DNA of 64,000 nucleotides from Lysobacter soli (GTDB lineage Bacteria > Pseudomonadota > Gammaproteobacteria > Xanthomonadales > Xanthomonadaceae): positions 124,001-188,000 of the forward strand of contig NZ_QTJR01000001.1 of the NCBI RefSeq assembly GCF_003382285.1, in the 5' to 3' direction. Below are positions 1 to 8,805 of the stretch, in pieces. Below the pieces are notes generated by a model. The model made no database searches, was not told where the DNA came from, and worked only from the letters and a program-made list of their open reading frames with translations. Position 1 is the stretch's first letter. Every line of letters begins with the position of its first letter. The position numbers and the translations under genes were made by a program.

Positions 1-1173
1 AATCGCGTGGCGGATGAACTGCGACTGGTCGTCGATCGTCGTCAGTTCGACGTCCGGCGGCACCTGCTGCTTGAGTTCGTCCAGGCGCTTCTGGATCGCG
101 TCGGCCGTGGCGACCGTGTTCGCGTCGCCTTCCTTGTAGATCGCCAGTTCGACCGCTTCCTTGCCCGCCAGGCGGATGATCGCCTCGCGTTCCTTGAAGC
201 CCTGCCGCACGTCGGCGATGTCCTTCAGGCGCACCGGCATGCCGCCGGCGACGGTCGCGCCGCCACCGGAATTGGCGCTCTGCACCGAGGCCGCCGCCGC
301 CATCGCTTCGGCCGAACCGGTCTGCGCCGCGATCGCCGCCATCTGCGCCGCCGCCGAAGCCGCCGCACTGTCGCCGCCGCTCTGCGTGGTGACCAGCATC
401 TCCCGCATTTCCGGCACGCTGGCGAACTGGTTCACCGTGCGCACGAGGTAACGCTGCGAGCCCTCTTCAAGACGGCCGCCCGAGATGTTGATGTTTTCCT
501 GCTGCAGGCGCTGGATGACGGTGTCGATCGGCAGGTTCAGCTGCGCGATCTTCTGCTGGTCGATGTCGACCTGGATTTCGTCTTCCAGGCCGCCGCCGAC
601 CTTGACCGCGGCCACGCCTTCGACGGGCTCCAGCTTCTTCTTCAGGTCGTCGTCGGCATAGCGGCGCAGCGCGGTGAGCTGGCGCATGGCCTCGGTGTCG
701 CTTGACGCGTCGGTCTTGGGCGACAGCGCGATGCGGAGGATCGGTTCGGTCGACGGATTGAAGCGCAGCAGCACCGGGGCCTTGGCTTCAAGCGGAAGTT
801 GCAGCACTTCCATCTTGTCGCGGACTTCCAGGCTGGCCTGGTCCATGTCGGTGCCCCAGGCGAACTCGAGCACGACATCGCTCTGGCCCGTGCGCGAGAC
901 CGACTTCAGCTTGCGCAGCCCCTTGACCACGCCGACGGCTTCTTCCACCGGCTCGCTGATCAGAGTCTCGATTTCCGACGGCGCCGCACCGGTGTATTCG
1001 GTGCGGACCGTCAGCGTGGGATAGCTCAGATCCGGCAGCAGATTGACCTTGAGGTCGCCCAGCGCGATCAGGCCGAAGAGGACGAAGGTGAGGGTCACCA
1101 TCGCCACCGTCACACGGCGGCGCGTGGAGAACTCCACCAGGTTGAAACCGGGCGTGTGCGCGTGTTGCGTCAC
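1..1173 (-). CDS. RND efflux pump inner-membrane subunit (3' end cut by window edge)
   Basis: This is the N-terminal 391 codons of a resistance-nodulation-division proton antiporter, which pumps substrates from periplasm or inner membrane through an adaptor to an outer-membrane channel. It starts at GTG 1173 (MTQHAHTPGFNL), preceded by a GGAG. The first transmembrane helix (VTVAMVTLTFVLFGLIAL, residues about 20-37) is followed by the family pattern NLLPDLSYPTLTV and the porter domain. About 650 further residues should lie outside the window. The start is 15 bp downstream of the adaptor gene, so the two form an operon. An unusual Ala/Gly/Ser-rich stretch of about 50 residues (262-311) interrupts the porter domain just before PVRLKDIADV. 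HAE1-type multidrug pump is most likely; the substrate cannot be told. Confidence 0.9.
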   Translation of the reverse strand, partial: MTQHAHTPGFNLVEFSTRRRVTVAMVTLTFVLFGLIALGDLKVNLLPDLSYPTLTVRTEYTGAAPSEIETLISEPVEEAVGVVKGLRKLKSVSRTGQSDVVLEFAWGTDMDQASLEVRDKMEVLQLPLEAKAPVLLRFNPSTEPILRIALSPKTDASSDTEAMRQLTALRRYADDDLKKKLEPVEGVAAVKVGGGLEDEIQVDIDQQKIAQLNLPIDTVIQRLQQENINISGGRLEEGSQRYLVRTVNQFASVPEMREMLVTTQSGGDSAAASAAAQMAAIAAQTGSAEAMAAAASVQSANSGGGATVAGGMPVRLKDIADVRQGFKEREAIIRLAGKEAVELAIYKEGDANTVATADAIQKRLDELKQQVPPDVELTTIDDQSQFIRHAI

Positions 1174-1188
1174 GTGGGTTCTCCGCGA

Positions 1189-2322
1189 TTACCGCTTGGT
1201 TTCGGGTTTGGCGACGGAAGCGACTTCCTTCTTCGCCTGCGGCTGGCCCAGCACCTGCACGACCGAACCGTCGCGCAGCGCGGTCTTGCCGGCGACGACG
1301 ACCTGCTCGCCTTCCTTCACGCCGTCGCGCACTTCGGCCCATGAGCCGTCCATGTAGCCCAGCTTGACCGGCACGCGCTTGGTCTTGTCGCCGGTGACGA
1401 CGAACACCGCCGGATCGCCGTCGTCTTCCAGCAGCGCCACGCGCGGCACGACGAGCGCATCGGCGCGCTGGTCGTAGTCGATCTTGATGCGGCCGAACAT
1501 GCCCGGCTGCAGGATGCCGTCGCCCTTGAACGCGCAGACCACGCGGAAGGTGCCGCTGCCCGAGTCCACGACCGGCGATACGCGATCCACCGTGCCCTGG
1601 AACGTCTTGCCCGGCAGCGCGTCGACGACGAGCGCGACCGGCAGGCCGGCCTTGAGCGTCACCAGTTCGCGCTCGGGCACGTTGAGCGTGGCTTCCAGGC
1701 GCGAGGTGTCGACGATGCGGAAGATCGGCGTGTTGATCTGGACGAAGTTGCCGGTCTTGATCGAACGTGAGGCGATCACGCCGGAAATCGGCGCCTCGAC
1801 GTTCGCGTACGACAGTTCGAGATTGGCCAGGCGATTGGCGGCGCGCGCGTTTTCCAGGTCGTAGCGCAACTGGTCGTTGTCGTTGGCGCTGAGCAGCTTC
1901 TGGTCGGCCATCTGCCGGGCGCGGTTGTAGTTCGCTTCCAGCTTGCGCATCGCGGCGCCGGTCTGGGCGGCCTGCAGCTGCGAACGGGCGGAATCGAGGC
2001 GAACGAGCGTCTGGCCGGCGCGGACCGGCTGGCCTTCCTCGACCATCACGTTGAGCGCGACGCCCGAGGTCTTGGCGACCACCTGCGACTCAGCCACCGG
2101 CTCCAGCGGCGCGGTGCCGGTGTAGCTGGCGGCGACGGCGCGGCGGGAGGCCTTGGCGACCTCGACCGGCACGGCTTCAGGGCCCTTCTTGTCTTCCCCG
2201 GCCTTGGCCTGGGCCTCGCCCTCGCCCCCGCCCTTGCAGGCGCTCAGCAGCAACAGGCACGGCAACAGGACGACAGCGGCGCGGGCAAAACCACGGCTGC
2301 GATTTCGGGTGAAGTGACGCAT
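1189..2322 (-). CDS. RND efflux periplasmic adaptor (membrane fusion) lipoprotein
   Basis: This adaptor bridges the inner-membrane pump and an outer-membrane factor. The 377-residue protein has a lipoprotein signal (hydrophobic run, then LLLSAC with Cys as lipid anchor), the biotinyl-lipoyl half-motif VMVEEGQPVRAGQTLVRLD, an alpha-helical hairpin (MRKLEANYNRARQMADQ), the second lipoyl half (YANVEAPISGVIASRSIKTG) and a beta-barrel region (NVPERELVTLKAG). It ends in a Lys-rich tail. I chose ATG 2322 (MRHFTRNRSRG) because it places the signal peptide correctly. The frame stays open 27 codons further upstream, but those residues look non-coding. It is first in the operon with the pump. Confidence 0.92.
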   Translation of the reverse strand: MRHFTRNRSRGFARAAVVLLPCLLLLSACKGGGEGEAQAKAGEDKKGPEAVPVEVAKASRRAVAASYTGTAPLEPVAESQVVAKTSGVALNVMVEEGQPVRAGQTLVRLDSARSQLQAAQTGAAMRKLEANYNRARQMADQKLLSANDNDQLRYDLENARAANRLANLELSYANVEAPISGVIASRSIKTGNFVQINTPIFRIVDTSRLEATLNVPERELVTLKAGLPVALVVDALPGKTFQGTVDRVSPVVDSGSGTFRVVCAFKGDGILQPGMFGRIKIDYDQRADALVVPRVALLEDDGDPAVFVVTGDKTKRVPVKLGYMDGSWAEVRDGVKEGEQVVVAGKTALRDGSVVQVLGQPQAKKEVASVAKPETKR

Positions 2323-2618
2323 GAATTGGACCCCAAGGTGGCTGAGACCGGTGCTTGTGCCGGTGTTGTATGTAGGTATATCACCGCCCCAGTCACCTTC
2401 CATCCGCCGAAGGTCATGGTGACTGGAGCCACGTCGTTCGAACGCGCCCGAAAAGCGCGACGCCGGTACGCAAGAACCATCGATGCAAAAAGGGGCGGCT
2501 TCGTTGCAATCCGAACCATGGCTATACTTGCCGACTCTTGCGCGGCCGCCTTAATGGGGAGGTGCCACGCAGCCAGCACTGAACCTTTCGCTAGCCATTC
2601 GAGATTGCGGACTACGAC
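2323..2618. promoter_or_regulatory. Divergent intergenic region between adaptor and cytochrome genes
   Basis: This stretch of 296 bp has no credible gene. It must hold promoters for the minus-strand efflux operon and the plus-strand cytochrome operon. A TATACT hexamer at 2523-2528 could be the -10 of the cytochrome promoter, but no well-spaced -35 is evident. No regulator site was recognised. Confidence 0.4.
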
Positions 2619-3023
2619 ATGATGCGACCGCTGATGATCGCCGCCTGCTTCCTGCTGACCGCCACCGCATTCAGCGCGTCGGCACAGGACGCCCAGGCTC
2701 CCGCCGCCCCGGCCGCTGCTCCTGCAGCCGCGACCCCGACGGCACCGGCTCCGACGGCTCCTGCCCAGCTCAAGGGCGATGCCGCCCGCGGCAAGCAGCT
2801 CACCTACACCTGCCAGGGCTGCCACGGCGTCACCGGCTACAAGAATGCGTATCCGAACTACCACGTGCCGCGCATCGGCGGGCAGTCGGAGGTCTACCTG
2901 ACCAACGCGTTGACCGAATACAAGAAGGGCACGCGCAAGCACCCGACGATGCAGGCCCAGGCGCAGAGCTTCTCGGACCAGGACATCGCCGACATCGCCG
3001 CCTTCCTTTCGACCGTGAAGTGA
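2619..3023 (+). CDS. Periplasmic c-type cytochrome (class I)
   Basis: This 134-residue exported cytochrome probably shuttles electrons in the periplasm. It has a signal peptide (MMRPLMIAACFLLTATAFSASA), an Ala/Pro-rich linker (about residues 25-48) and one haem-binding CQGCH motif at about residue 67. A distal Met probably serves as the sixth ligand (HPTMQAQ). It ends with the helix DIADIAAFLSTVK, typical of the cytochrome c4/c5/c553 group. The next cytochrome gene begins at its stop codon, so the two are co-transcribed and probably work in the same electron transfer step. The partner oxidase or reductase is not in the window. Confidence 0.9.
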   Translation: MMRPLMIAACFLLTATAFSASAQDAQAPAAPAAAPAAATPTAPAPTAPAQLKGDAARGKQLTYTCQGCHGVTGYKNAYPNYHVPRIGGQSEVYLTNALTEYKKGTRKHPTMQAQAQSFSDQDIADIAAFLSTVK

Positions 3024-3031
3024 GCAGATCC

Positions 3032-3487
3032 ATGACGAACCCGGCCTTGACCAACAAGTTCCTCGCCATCGCCCTGCTCGCCTCCATCGCGCTCGCCGGT
3101 TGCTCCGGCGGCGACACGCCGGCCGAGCATTCGGCCGCCGATCGCGCCGAAGGCCACACCTCGTCCTCCGCGGGCCTGCCGGCCGGCCACATCGCCGCGG
3201 GCGAGAAGCTGGCGCAGACCAAGGGCAAGGCCACGGGCCAGTCGTGCTTCGACTGCCACGGCGCCGAAGGCAATGCGCCGATCGACGAGACCTACCCGAA
3301 GCTCGCCGGCCAGTACTACGACTACATCGCGCACTCGCTGCAGGCGTACCGCGACGGCGACCGCGACCATCCGCTGATGTCGAGCCAGGCGAAGGACCTG
3401 ACCGACCAGCAGATCGCCGACCTCGCCGCCTACTTCGGTTCGCGAAAGGGATCGCTGCAGGACCTGCACGGCATGCACCACGACTGA
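3032..3487 (+). CDS. c-type cytochrome lipoprotein
   Basis: This second cytochrome carries a lipoprotein signal ending in LAGC, so it is probably anchored to a membrane on the periplasmic side. One CFDCH haem motif is followed by the class I pattern (YPKLAGQYYDYIAHSLQAYRDG, abridged here) and HPLMSSQ with the candidate axial Met. It ends in QQIADLAAYF plus a short tail. ATG 3032 gives a clean signal peptide. A GTG at 3020 overlapping the upstream stop would add four residues and cannot be excluded. It resembles its neighbour in the C-terminal half, which suggests an old tandem duplication. A terminator follows 25 bp after the stop. Confidence 0.88.
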   Translation: MTNPALTNKFLAIALLASIALAGCSGGDTPAEHSAADRAEGHTSSSAGLPAGHIAAGEKLAQTKGKATGQSCFDCHGAEGNAPIDETYPKLAGQYYDYIAHSLQAYRDGDRDHPLMSSQAKDLTDQQIADLAAYFGSRKGSLQDLHGMHHD

Positions 3488-3511
3488 TCGCGTCCTCGCG
3501 ACCGGTACGAC

Positions 3512-3536
3512 AAGGCCCGCGCAAGCGGGCCTTTTT
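3512..3536 (+). terminator. Rho-independent terminator of the cytochrome operon
   Basis: An AAGGCCCGC/GCGGGCCTT stem with a short CA-containing loop runs straight into a TTTTT tract. This is a strong intrinsic terminator. Confidence 0.88.
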
Positions 3537-3597
3537 GCTTGCGTCTGGATCGCCGCCCGTGTCGAACTGCATTGCGTGCCGGCTGGATCAGTCGCCG

Positions 3598-3628
3598 GAA
3601 AAAGAAACGGGCCGCATGGGCGGCCCGT
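3598..3628 (-). terminator. Rho-independent terminator of the OmpA-type lipoprotein gene
   Basis: Read on the minus strand, an ACGGGCCGC/GCGGCCCGT hairpin is followed by TTTCTTTTTCC. It lies 25 bp after the stop of the OmpA-family gene. Confidence 0.82.
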
Positions 3629-3653
3629 TGCTTCGTGCATGCCGTGGTGGCGA

Positions 3654-4367
3654 TCAGGACTCGATCGGCACCAGCGTGATCTCGACGCGGCGGTTCTGCG
3701 CGCGGCCGGCTTCGGTGTCGTTGCTGGCGATCGGACGGCTCTTGCCGGCGCCGACCACGATGAAGCGCTCGCGGTTCAGGCCGCGGCTCTGCAGGTAGCT
3801 CGACACGGTGTTTGCGCGCTGCTCGGACAGCTTCTGGTTGTAGGCATCGCTGCCGACGCTGTCGGTGTGGCCGGCGACTTCGATCACCGTCTGGTTGTAC
3901 TCCTGCAGCGTGCGCGCGACGTTGTCGAGCACCGGGTAGAACTCGGGCTTCAGGTTCGACTTGTCGAAATCGAAGGTGATGCCGCTCGGCATGTTGAGGG
4001 TGATGTTGTTGCCCTGGCGGACGACGTCCACGCCGGTGCCGGCGGTCTGCTGGCGCAGCGCGGCTTCCTGACGGTCCTGGTAGTTGCCGATGGCCGCACC
4101 GGCGAGGCCACCGACGCCCGCGCCGACGAGCGCGCGCTGGCGACGTTCGGTCGCGTCATCGCCACTGAGCAGGCCCGCGGCGACGCCGGCCAGCGCGCCG
4201 ATGATCGCGCCCTTGCCCGTCTTGCTCATGCCCTGCTGCTGGCCCTGCTGCTGCGGTTGCTGCTGCGGATACGGCTGGCCGTAGTAGTTGCCGCCGCCGG
4301 TGGCGCAACCGGCGAGCAGCGCGGTGGTCACGACGGCCACACACGCGGCCTTGACGAAATTCTTCAT
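3654..4367 (-). CDS. OmpA-family outer membrane lipoprotein (YiaD-like)
   Basis: This outer-membrane lipoprotein tethers the envelope to peptidoglycan. The 237 residues comprise a signal ending in LLAGC, a Gln/Pro/Tyr-rich low-complexity stretch (about residues 25-47) and a glycine-zipper segment (GAIIGALAGVAAGLLSG, then GAGVGGLAGAAIGNY). A C-terminal OmpA domain (about 120-235) has the peptidoglycan-binding signature HTDSVGSDAYNQKLSEQRA and the closing NRRVEITLVP. It is a single-gene unit with its own terminator. The architecture matches YiaD-type proteins. A specific physiological role cannot be read from the sequence. Confidence 0.9.
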   Translation of the reverse strand: MKNFVKAACVAVVTTALLAGCATGGGNYYGQPYPQQQPQQQGQQQGMSKTGKGAIIGALAGVAAGLLSGDDATERRQRALVGAGVGGLAGAAIGNYQDRQEAALRQQTAGTGVDVVRQGNNITLNMPSGITFDFDKSNLKPEFYPVLDNVARTLQEYNQTVIEVAGHTDSVGSDAYNQKLSEQRANTVSSYLQSRGLNRERFIVVGAGKSRPIASNDTEAGRAQNRRVEITLVPIES

Positions 4368-4471
4368 GGAGTGGTCCTTGCTGGAAGACTGGCTTTTAAG
4401 CCGGGAGATCGATGAACGCGCACAAGCTAACCGCGTTCACGTCTCGCGCAAGTGATCGTCGCGTCCGATGT

Positions 4472-5935
4472 TCAGTCGGCGGCAGGGATCAGCGCCCGTG
4501 CCGCATCCGCATCGAGGCGCACGTCCCAGTTTCCCATCAGCGCCAGGTACAGCAGTTTGTCGAACTCCGCCCCGAAGCGGCGGATCACCGCATCGGGATC
4601 GGGGATCAGGCGACCATCGGAGATCAATCCGAAATGCACGCGGCCGTTGTAGCTGAGGATCGAGATGCCGATGCCGATCGAACCGGTCTGTGGCACCCAG
4701 AACATCATCTCGCGCAGCATGCAGCCCGCCAGGTACAGCGGCTGCTGCGGACCGGGCACGTTGGTCGCCACGGCGGTCGCCTTGCGACTGAACAGTTCCA
4801 GCGCCAATCCCTGCACCGACGCGGGCGCCATGCCGAGTGCGGCGAGCAATCCGTAGGCGACGATCGCCTGACGCGAGCGCTTCAGGTCTTCCATGCATTG
4901 CGCAACACGTTCTAGGCGCCGGATCGGATTGTCCTCACCGACGGGAAGATCGAGGAACACCAGACCGAAGTGATTCCCGAGCTTGCGCGCATGTTCGAGC
5001 GGACGCAGGTTCACCGGTACCGTCGCACGTAGCGTGAGTCCGTCGACGTGGTCGCCGCGCTCGATCATGTAGCTGCGCAGCGCGCCGGCAGCAGTCGCCA
5101 TCAGCACGTCGTTGACGGTGCAGTCGCAGGCGCGGCCGACGGCCTTCACTTCCTCCAGGTCCAGCGGTTCGGCCCATGCGACGCGCTTGCTCGTGCCGAG
5201 CCGGCCGCGCAGCATCGACGGCGGGTCGTCGGAGAGCGACAGCGCGTGCAGCAGCTCGCGGGCGATCTCCCCGCCCTCCTTCGCCAGCACCGCGGCGAGT
5301 GAAGGGTCGCGGTACATCTCCAGTCCCTTCTCCACGACCTTGCTGCCCAGCTGCACATAGCGATCAACCGCACCGACGCGACGCGCGACGCCGGCGTGCT
5401 CCTTCTTGAGCCAGGTGCGCGGCAGTTCGCTTCCGTCTCCCTCGTCGGGTTGCGTGTCGGTCAGCGACAACAGCACCTGCACCAGCGCGATGCCGTCGGC
5501 GTAGCTGTGGTGGATGCGCGCGACCAGCGCCGAGCCGCCGCCGTCGAAACGTTCGACCAGGTGGAACTGCCACAGCGGTCGATCGTGATTGAGCGGCGAG
5601 GACGCAAGCTGGCTGACGAAGCGCTCCAGCGCGCGCTTGTCGGCGCGACCGGGCAAGGCGGCGTGCTGCACGTGCCAGTCGAGGTTGAAGTTCAGGTCGT
5701 TTTCCCACTGCGCGCCGGCCGGCGTGACCACGGCCTTCTGGCGGAATCGCCGGTAGGAAAGGAAGCGCTGCTTCACCACGCGCTTGAGCCGTTCCAGCGA
5801 CATCGGTTCGGCGAACATCAGCACGCCGGTGATCATCATCGGGTTGGTCGGCCGCTCCATGCGCAGCCACGCCGTGTCGACCCGCGACATCGGTTCGCGG
5901 CGACCGCGCCGGCGTGCTCCAGTCCGTGTCGCCAT
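4472..5935 (-). CDS. Wax ester synthase / diacylglycerol acyltransferase (WS/DGAT family)
   Basis: This enzyme transfers the acyl group of acyl-CoA to a fatty alcohol or diacylglycerol, making storage wax ester or triacylglycerol at the inner membrane. The 487-residue length fits the family. The catalytic HHxxxDG motif is present as HHSYADG at about residues 142-148, the N-terminal pattern DTAWLRMERPTNPMMI is typical, and NVPGPQQPLYLAG matches the conserved C-terminal half. I kept ATG 5935, which has a GAGA upstream; an internal Met (MSRVD) 15 codons in is the alternative. No lipid-storage genes adjoin it. Substrate preference cannot be predicted. Confidence 0.9.
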   Translation of the reverse strand: MATRTGARRRGRREPMSRVDTAWLRMERPTNPMMITGVLMFAEPMSLERLKRVVKQRFLSYRRFRQKAVVTPAGAQWENDLNFNLDWHVQHAALPGRADKRALERFVSQLASSPLNHDRPLWQFHLVERFDGGGSALVARIHHSYADGIALVQVLLSLTDTQPDEGDGSELPRTWLKKEHAGVARRVGAVDRYVQLGSKVVEKGLEMYRDPSLAAVLAKEGGEIARELLHALSLSDDPPSMLRGRLGTSKRVAWAEPLDLEEVKAVGRACDCTVNDVLMATAAGALRSYMIERGDHVDGLTLRATVPVNLRPLEHARKLGNHFGLVFLDLPVGEDNPIRRLERVAQCMEDLKRSRQAIVAYGLLAALGMAPASVQGLALELFSRKATAVATNVPGPQQPLYLAGCMLREMMFWVPQTGSIGIGISILSYNGRVHFGLISDGRLIPDPDAVIRRFGAEFDKLLYLALMGNWDVRLDADAARALIPAAD

Positions 5936-6002
5936 GGCCGTCGGCTCTCCCGTGCGTGACCGGCCGAGTGAATCACGGCCTCGCGAGCAGCGTCAACGCG
6001 GC

Positions 6003-7439
6003 TCAGCCGCGCAGCTTGCGGTACGCCGCCAACGCCGAATCGCGCCCGGCGCCCATGTCGACCAGCGGCTGCGGCGGATAGTCGGGCGCCACGCGACGCA
6101 GCGCCTGCGGGTCCTGCCAGGGCGAGAAGCGCAGCGGCACCGGCAGCCCGGCGAGCTCCGGCACCCAGCGCGCGATATAGCGCCCGTCGGGATCGAACTT
6201 CGTCGCCTGCAGCACCGGATTGAACACGCGGAAGTACGGCGCCGCATCCGCCCCCGTGCCGGCGACCCACTGCCAGCCGAGCGTGTTGTTCGCCAGGTCC
6301 GCGTCGACCAGCGTGTCCCAGAACCAGCGCGCGCCGTGGCGCCAGTGGTAGCGCAGGTGCTTGGTCAGGAAGCTCGCGACGATCATGCGCACGCGGTTGT
6401 GCATCCACCCGGTGTGCCATAGCTCGCGCATGCCGGCATCGACGATCGGCACGCCGGTACGTCCCTGCTGCCAGTCGGCCAGCTGCGCCTGCGACAGCTT
6501 CGACCACGCGAAATCGTTGAAGCGCTCGTCGAAATTGCGGTCCGGCGTTTCCGGGAAGTGATGCAGCAGGTGATGCGCGAACTCGCGCCATCCCAGTTCG
6601 CGGAGGAAGGCGTCGATGTCCGCGCCATTTCCGGCCGTGCGTTCGCGTTCCAGCACCGACGCCACGCGCCACGGTGCGATCTCGCCGAAATGCAGGTGCG
6701 GCGAAAGGCGCGACGTGCCGATGCGGTCGGGCCGGTCGCGCTGGTCGCGATACCCGCGCAGCGCGCCGTCGACGAAGGCGTCCAGCGCCGCGTACGCGCC
6801 GGCCTCGCCGGGCGTCCATTCGTCCCAGAAGGTGCGATCCCAGCCGAGCTTTGGTGCGAGCTTGAGCGCCGCCAGCGGCACGCCCGCCGGACCTTCGTCG
6901 CTGTCGGGCAGGTGCTTCGGCGCATCGATGCACAGGCCGAGCTGCCACTGCGCCAGCAGCGTCTTCCAGTACGGCGTGAACACCTTGAACGGCAGGCCCT
7001 GCTTGTTCCGCACCGTCCACGGTTCGAACAGCAGCGCGGCGTTGAAGCTCTCCACGCGGACGCCCTGCTGGCGCAGCGTGGTCTTGATGTTCGCGTCGCG
7101 GCGCTCGCACGCCGGCTCGTATCGGCGATTCCAGAAGACCGCTTCGGCACCGGTGGTGGCGATCAGCGACTGCAGCGTCGCCAGGCTCGGCCCGAAGAAA
7201 TGGCGCAGGTGCGAACCGCGTTCGCGCAGCGCGGCGTCGAGCGCGGCCAGCGAACGGTGGCGCCACGCGTCCGATGCCGCACCGGGCGCCCAGTCGCCGC
7301 CTTCATCGGGCGCGTGGATGTAGACCGGGATGGGCACGTAGCCGTTGTCGAGCGCCGCCTGCAGCGCCGGGTTGTCGTCCAGGCGCAGGTCGTTGCGGAA
7401 CCACACCAGCGCAAGCGCGTTGGATTCGCCAGCGGACAT
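6003..7439 (-). CDS. phrB: Deoxyribodipyrimidine photolyase (class I CPD photolyase type)
   Basis: This FAD enzyme uses blue light to split cyclobutane pyrimidine dimers. The 478 residues begin with the antenna domain (LVWFRNDLRLDDNPAL) and continue into the FAD-binding helical domain (SRLSPHLHFGEIAPW, LGWREFAHHLLHHFP, NNTLGWQWVAG, FRVFNPVLQATKFDP). The strings GMRELWHTGWMHNRVRM and RYHWRHGARWFWD are characteristic of photolyases with the conserved Trp chain. The closely related cryptochromes are possible, but the length and motifs favour a repair enzyme. It has the same orientation as its neighbours without tight coupling. Confidence 0.93.
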   Translation of the reverse strand: MSAGESNALALVWFRNDLRLDDNPALQAALDNGYVPIPVYIHAPDEGGDWAPGAASDAWRHRSLAALDAALRERGSHLRHFFGPSLATLQSLIATTGAEAVFWNRRYEPACERRDANIKTTLRQQGVRVESFNAALLFEPWTVRNKQGLPFKVFTPYWKTLLAQWQLGLCIDAPKHLPDSDEGPAGVPLAALKLAPKLGWDRTFWDEWTPGEAGAYAALDAFVDGALRGYRDQRDRPDRIGTSRLSPHLHFGEIAPWRVASVLERERTAGNGADIDAFLRELGWREFAHHLLHHFPETPDRNFDERFNDFAWSKLSQAQLADWQQGRTGVPIVDAGMRELWHTGWMHNRVRMIVASFLTKHLRYHWRHGARWFWDTLVDADLANNTLGWQWVAGTGADAAPYFRVFNPVLQATKFDPDGRYIARWVPELAGLPVPLRFSPWQDPQALRRVAPDYPPQPLVDMGAGRDSALAAYRKLRG

Positions 7440-7519
7440 CGGCCACCCGGGAAAGCGGAACGGAATCGTTCCGCAAGTATGCCCAAGGCACGCAACGGCG
7501 CGTCAATGCGCCGCCGGGG

Positions 7520-8662
7520 TCAGCCGCCGCGGTATTCGCGCGGAATGCGGTCGTTGAGACCGACCAGGATCTCGTAGGGAATCGTGCCGGCGAGCGTCGC
7601 GACGTCCTCGGCGCGGATCGCGTCCCCGCCCTGCTCGCCGATCAGCACGACGTCGTCCTCGTTGAACGCGCTGTCGCCGCCGATGTCGACCATGAACTGG
7701 TCCATGCACACGCGCCCGACGATGGGATACCGGTGCCCGCGGATCAGCACCGAGCCGCGCGAGGAGAGCGAGCGCGGGAAGCCGTCGCCATAGCCGATCG
7801 GCACCGTCACCACGCGCGTGTCGTGGTCGGACCGCCAGGTCGCGCCATAGCTCACCGGATTGCCCGCCTTCACCACCTTGAAGTACACGACCTGCGAGCG
7901 CAGCGACATCGCCGGCTTCACGTCGATGGTGCATTGCGAGGCGGGATCGGGCAGCACGCCGTACAGCACGATGCCGGGGCGGACCATGTCGAGCCAGGTC
8001 TGCGGGAAATGGAGCACGCCGCCGGAATTGGCCAGATGGCGCAGCGGCATTGGTGCGCCCAGGCGTTCGATGTGCGCGCAGGCGTCATGGAAGCGCTCGA
8101 CCTGCTTGCCCGTCATGTCCGACGACGGGTCGTCCGAGCACGCCAGGTGCGAATAGATGCCCTTCAGCACGCACCACTTCGACGCCACCGCCGCTTCGAC
8201 GAATGATTTCGACGAATAGCTGTGGACGCCGATGCGCTCCATGCCGGTGTCGATCTTCAGGTGAATCACGGCCTTGCGCCCCATCGCCTCGGCGGCGGCT
8301 TCCACCTGCCGGAGCTTGTCGAGCGAGGACACCGTGATTTCCAGGTCGTGCGCGATGAACTGCGCCACCTGCGGCCCGAAGATGCCGCCGAGCACCAGCA
8401 CCGGCGCGGTGATGCCGGCGCGCCGCAGCGCGATGCCTTCCTCGACGAACGCGACGCCCAGTTGCTCCACGCCCTGCGCCTGCAGATGCAACGCCACCGG
8501 CACCAGCCCGTGGCCGTAGGCGTTCGCCTTCACGATGCCCATTACAGGCACGCCGACGTGCGCTCGGATGGCGCGGAGGTTGTGCGAAAGGTTGTCCAGA
8601 TCGACCGTGATGCGAGTCGGACGCTCGCTCACGGCGGGAGGCATGCCAGGCGTGGAGTGCAC
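7520..8662 (-). CDS. alr: Alanine racemase
   Basis: This PLP enzyme interconverts L- and D-alanine for peptidoglycan synthesis. The PLP lysine lies in VKANAYGHG (Lys about 45 with this start). The second catalytic residue is the Tyr of VSYGATW in the C-terminal half, and IGYGDGFPR plus RVCMDQFMVDIG are family hallmarks. GTG 8662 gives 380 residues. ATG 8644 would give 374, closer to the usual 360, and is a real alternative. It lies downstream of dnaB, as in many gammaproteobacteria, but two small genes and a repeat intervene here. Confidence 0.94.
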   Translation of the reverse strand: MHSTPGMPPAVSERPTRITVDLDNLSHNLRAIRAHVGVPVMGIVKANAYGHGLVPVALHLQAQGVEQLGVAFVEEGIALRRAGITAPVLVLGGIFGPQVAQFIAHDLEITVSSLDKLRQVEAAAEAMGRKAVIHLKIDTGMERIGVHSYSSKSFVEAAVASKWCVLKGIYSHLACSDDPSSDMTGKQVERFHDACAHIERLGAPMPLRHLANSGGVLHFPQTWLDMVRPGIVLYGVLPDPASQCTIDVKPAMSLRSQVVYFKVVKAGNPVSYGATWRSDHDTRVVTVPIGYGDGFPRSLSSRGSVLIRGHRYPIVGRVCMDQFMVDIGGDSAFNEDDVVLIGEQGGDAIRAEDVATLAGTIPYEILVGLNDRIPREYRGG

Positions 8663-8730
8663 TGCGTATCCGGTGCGGGGGCTCGGATTCGCATTCTAAC
8701 GAGGGATGGCGCTACTCAACTCGACTAGAG

Positions 8731-8769
8731 CCCCTCTCCCGCATGCGGGAGAGGGGTTGGGGTGAGGGC
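8731..8769. repeat. GC-rich palindromic repeat, copy 1 (CCCTCTCCCGC family)
   Basis: A perfect 26-bp palindrome (8731-8756, CCCCTCTCCCGCA and its complement) is followed by the tail TTGGGGTGAGGG. Related copies occur at 12131, 28904 and 39718. It sits between the alanine racemase gene and the glycine-zipper gene. Confidence 0.85.
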
Positions 8770-8805
8770 TGGAACGATGATGCTCGGGCCTCGATTCACG
8801 GCGCC

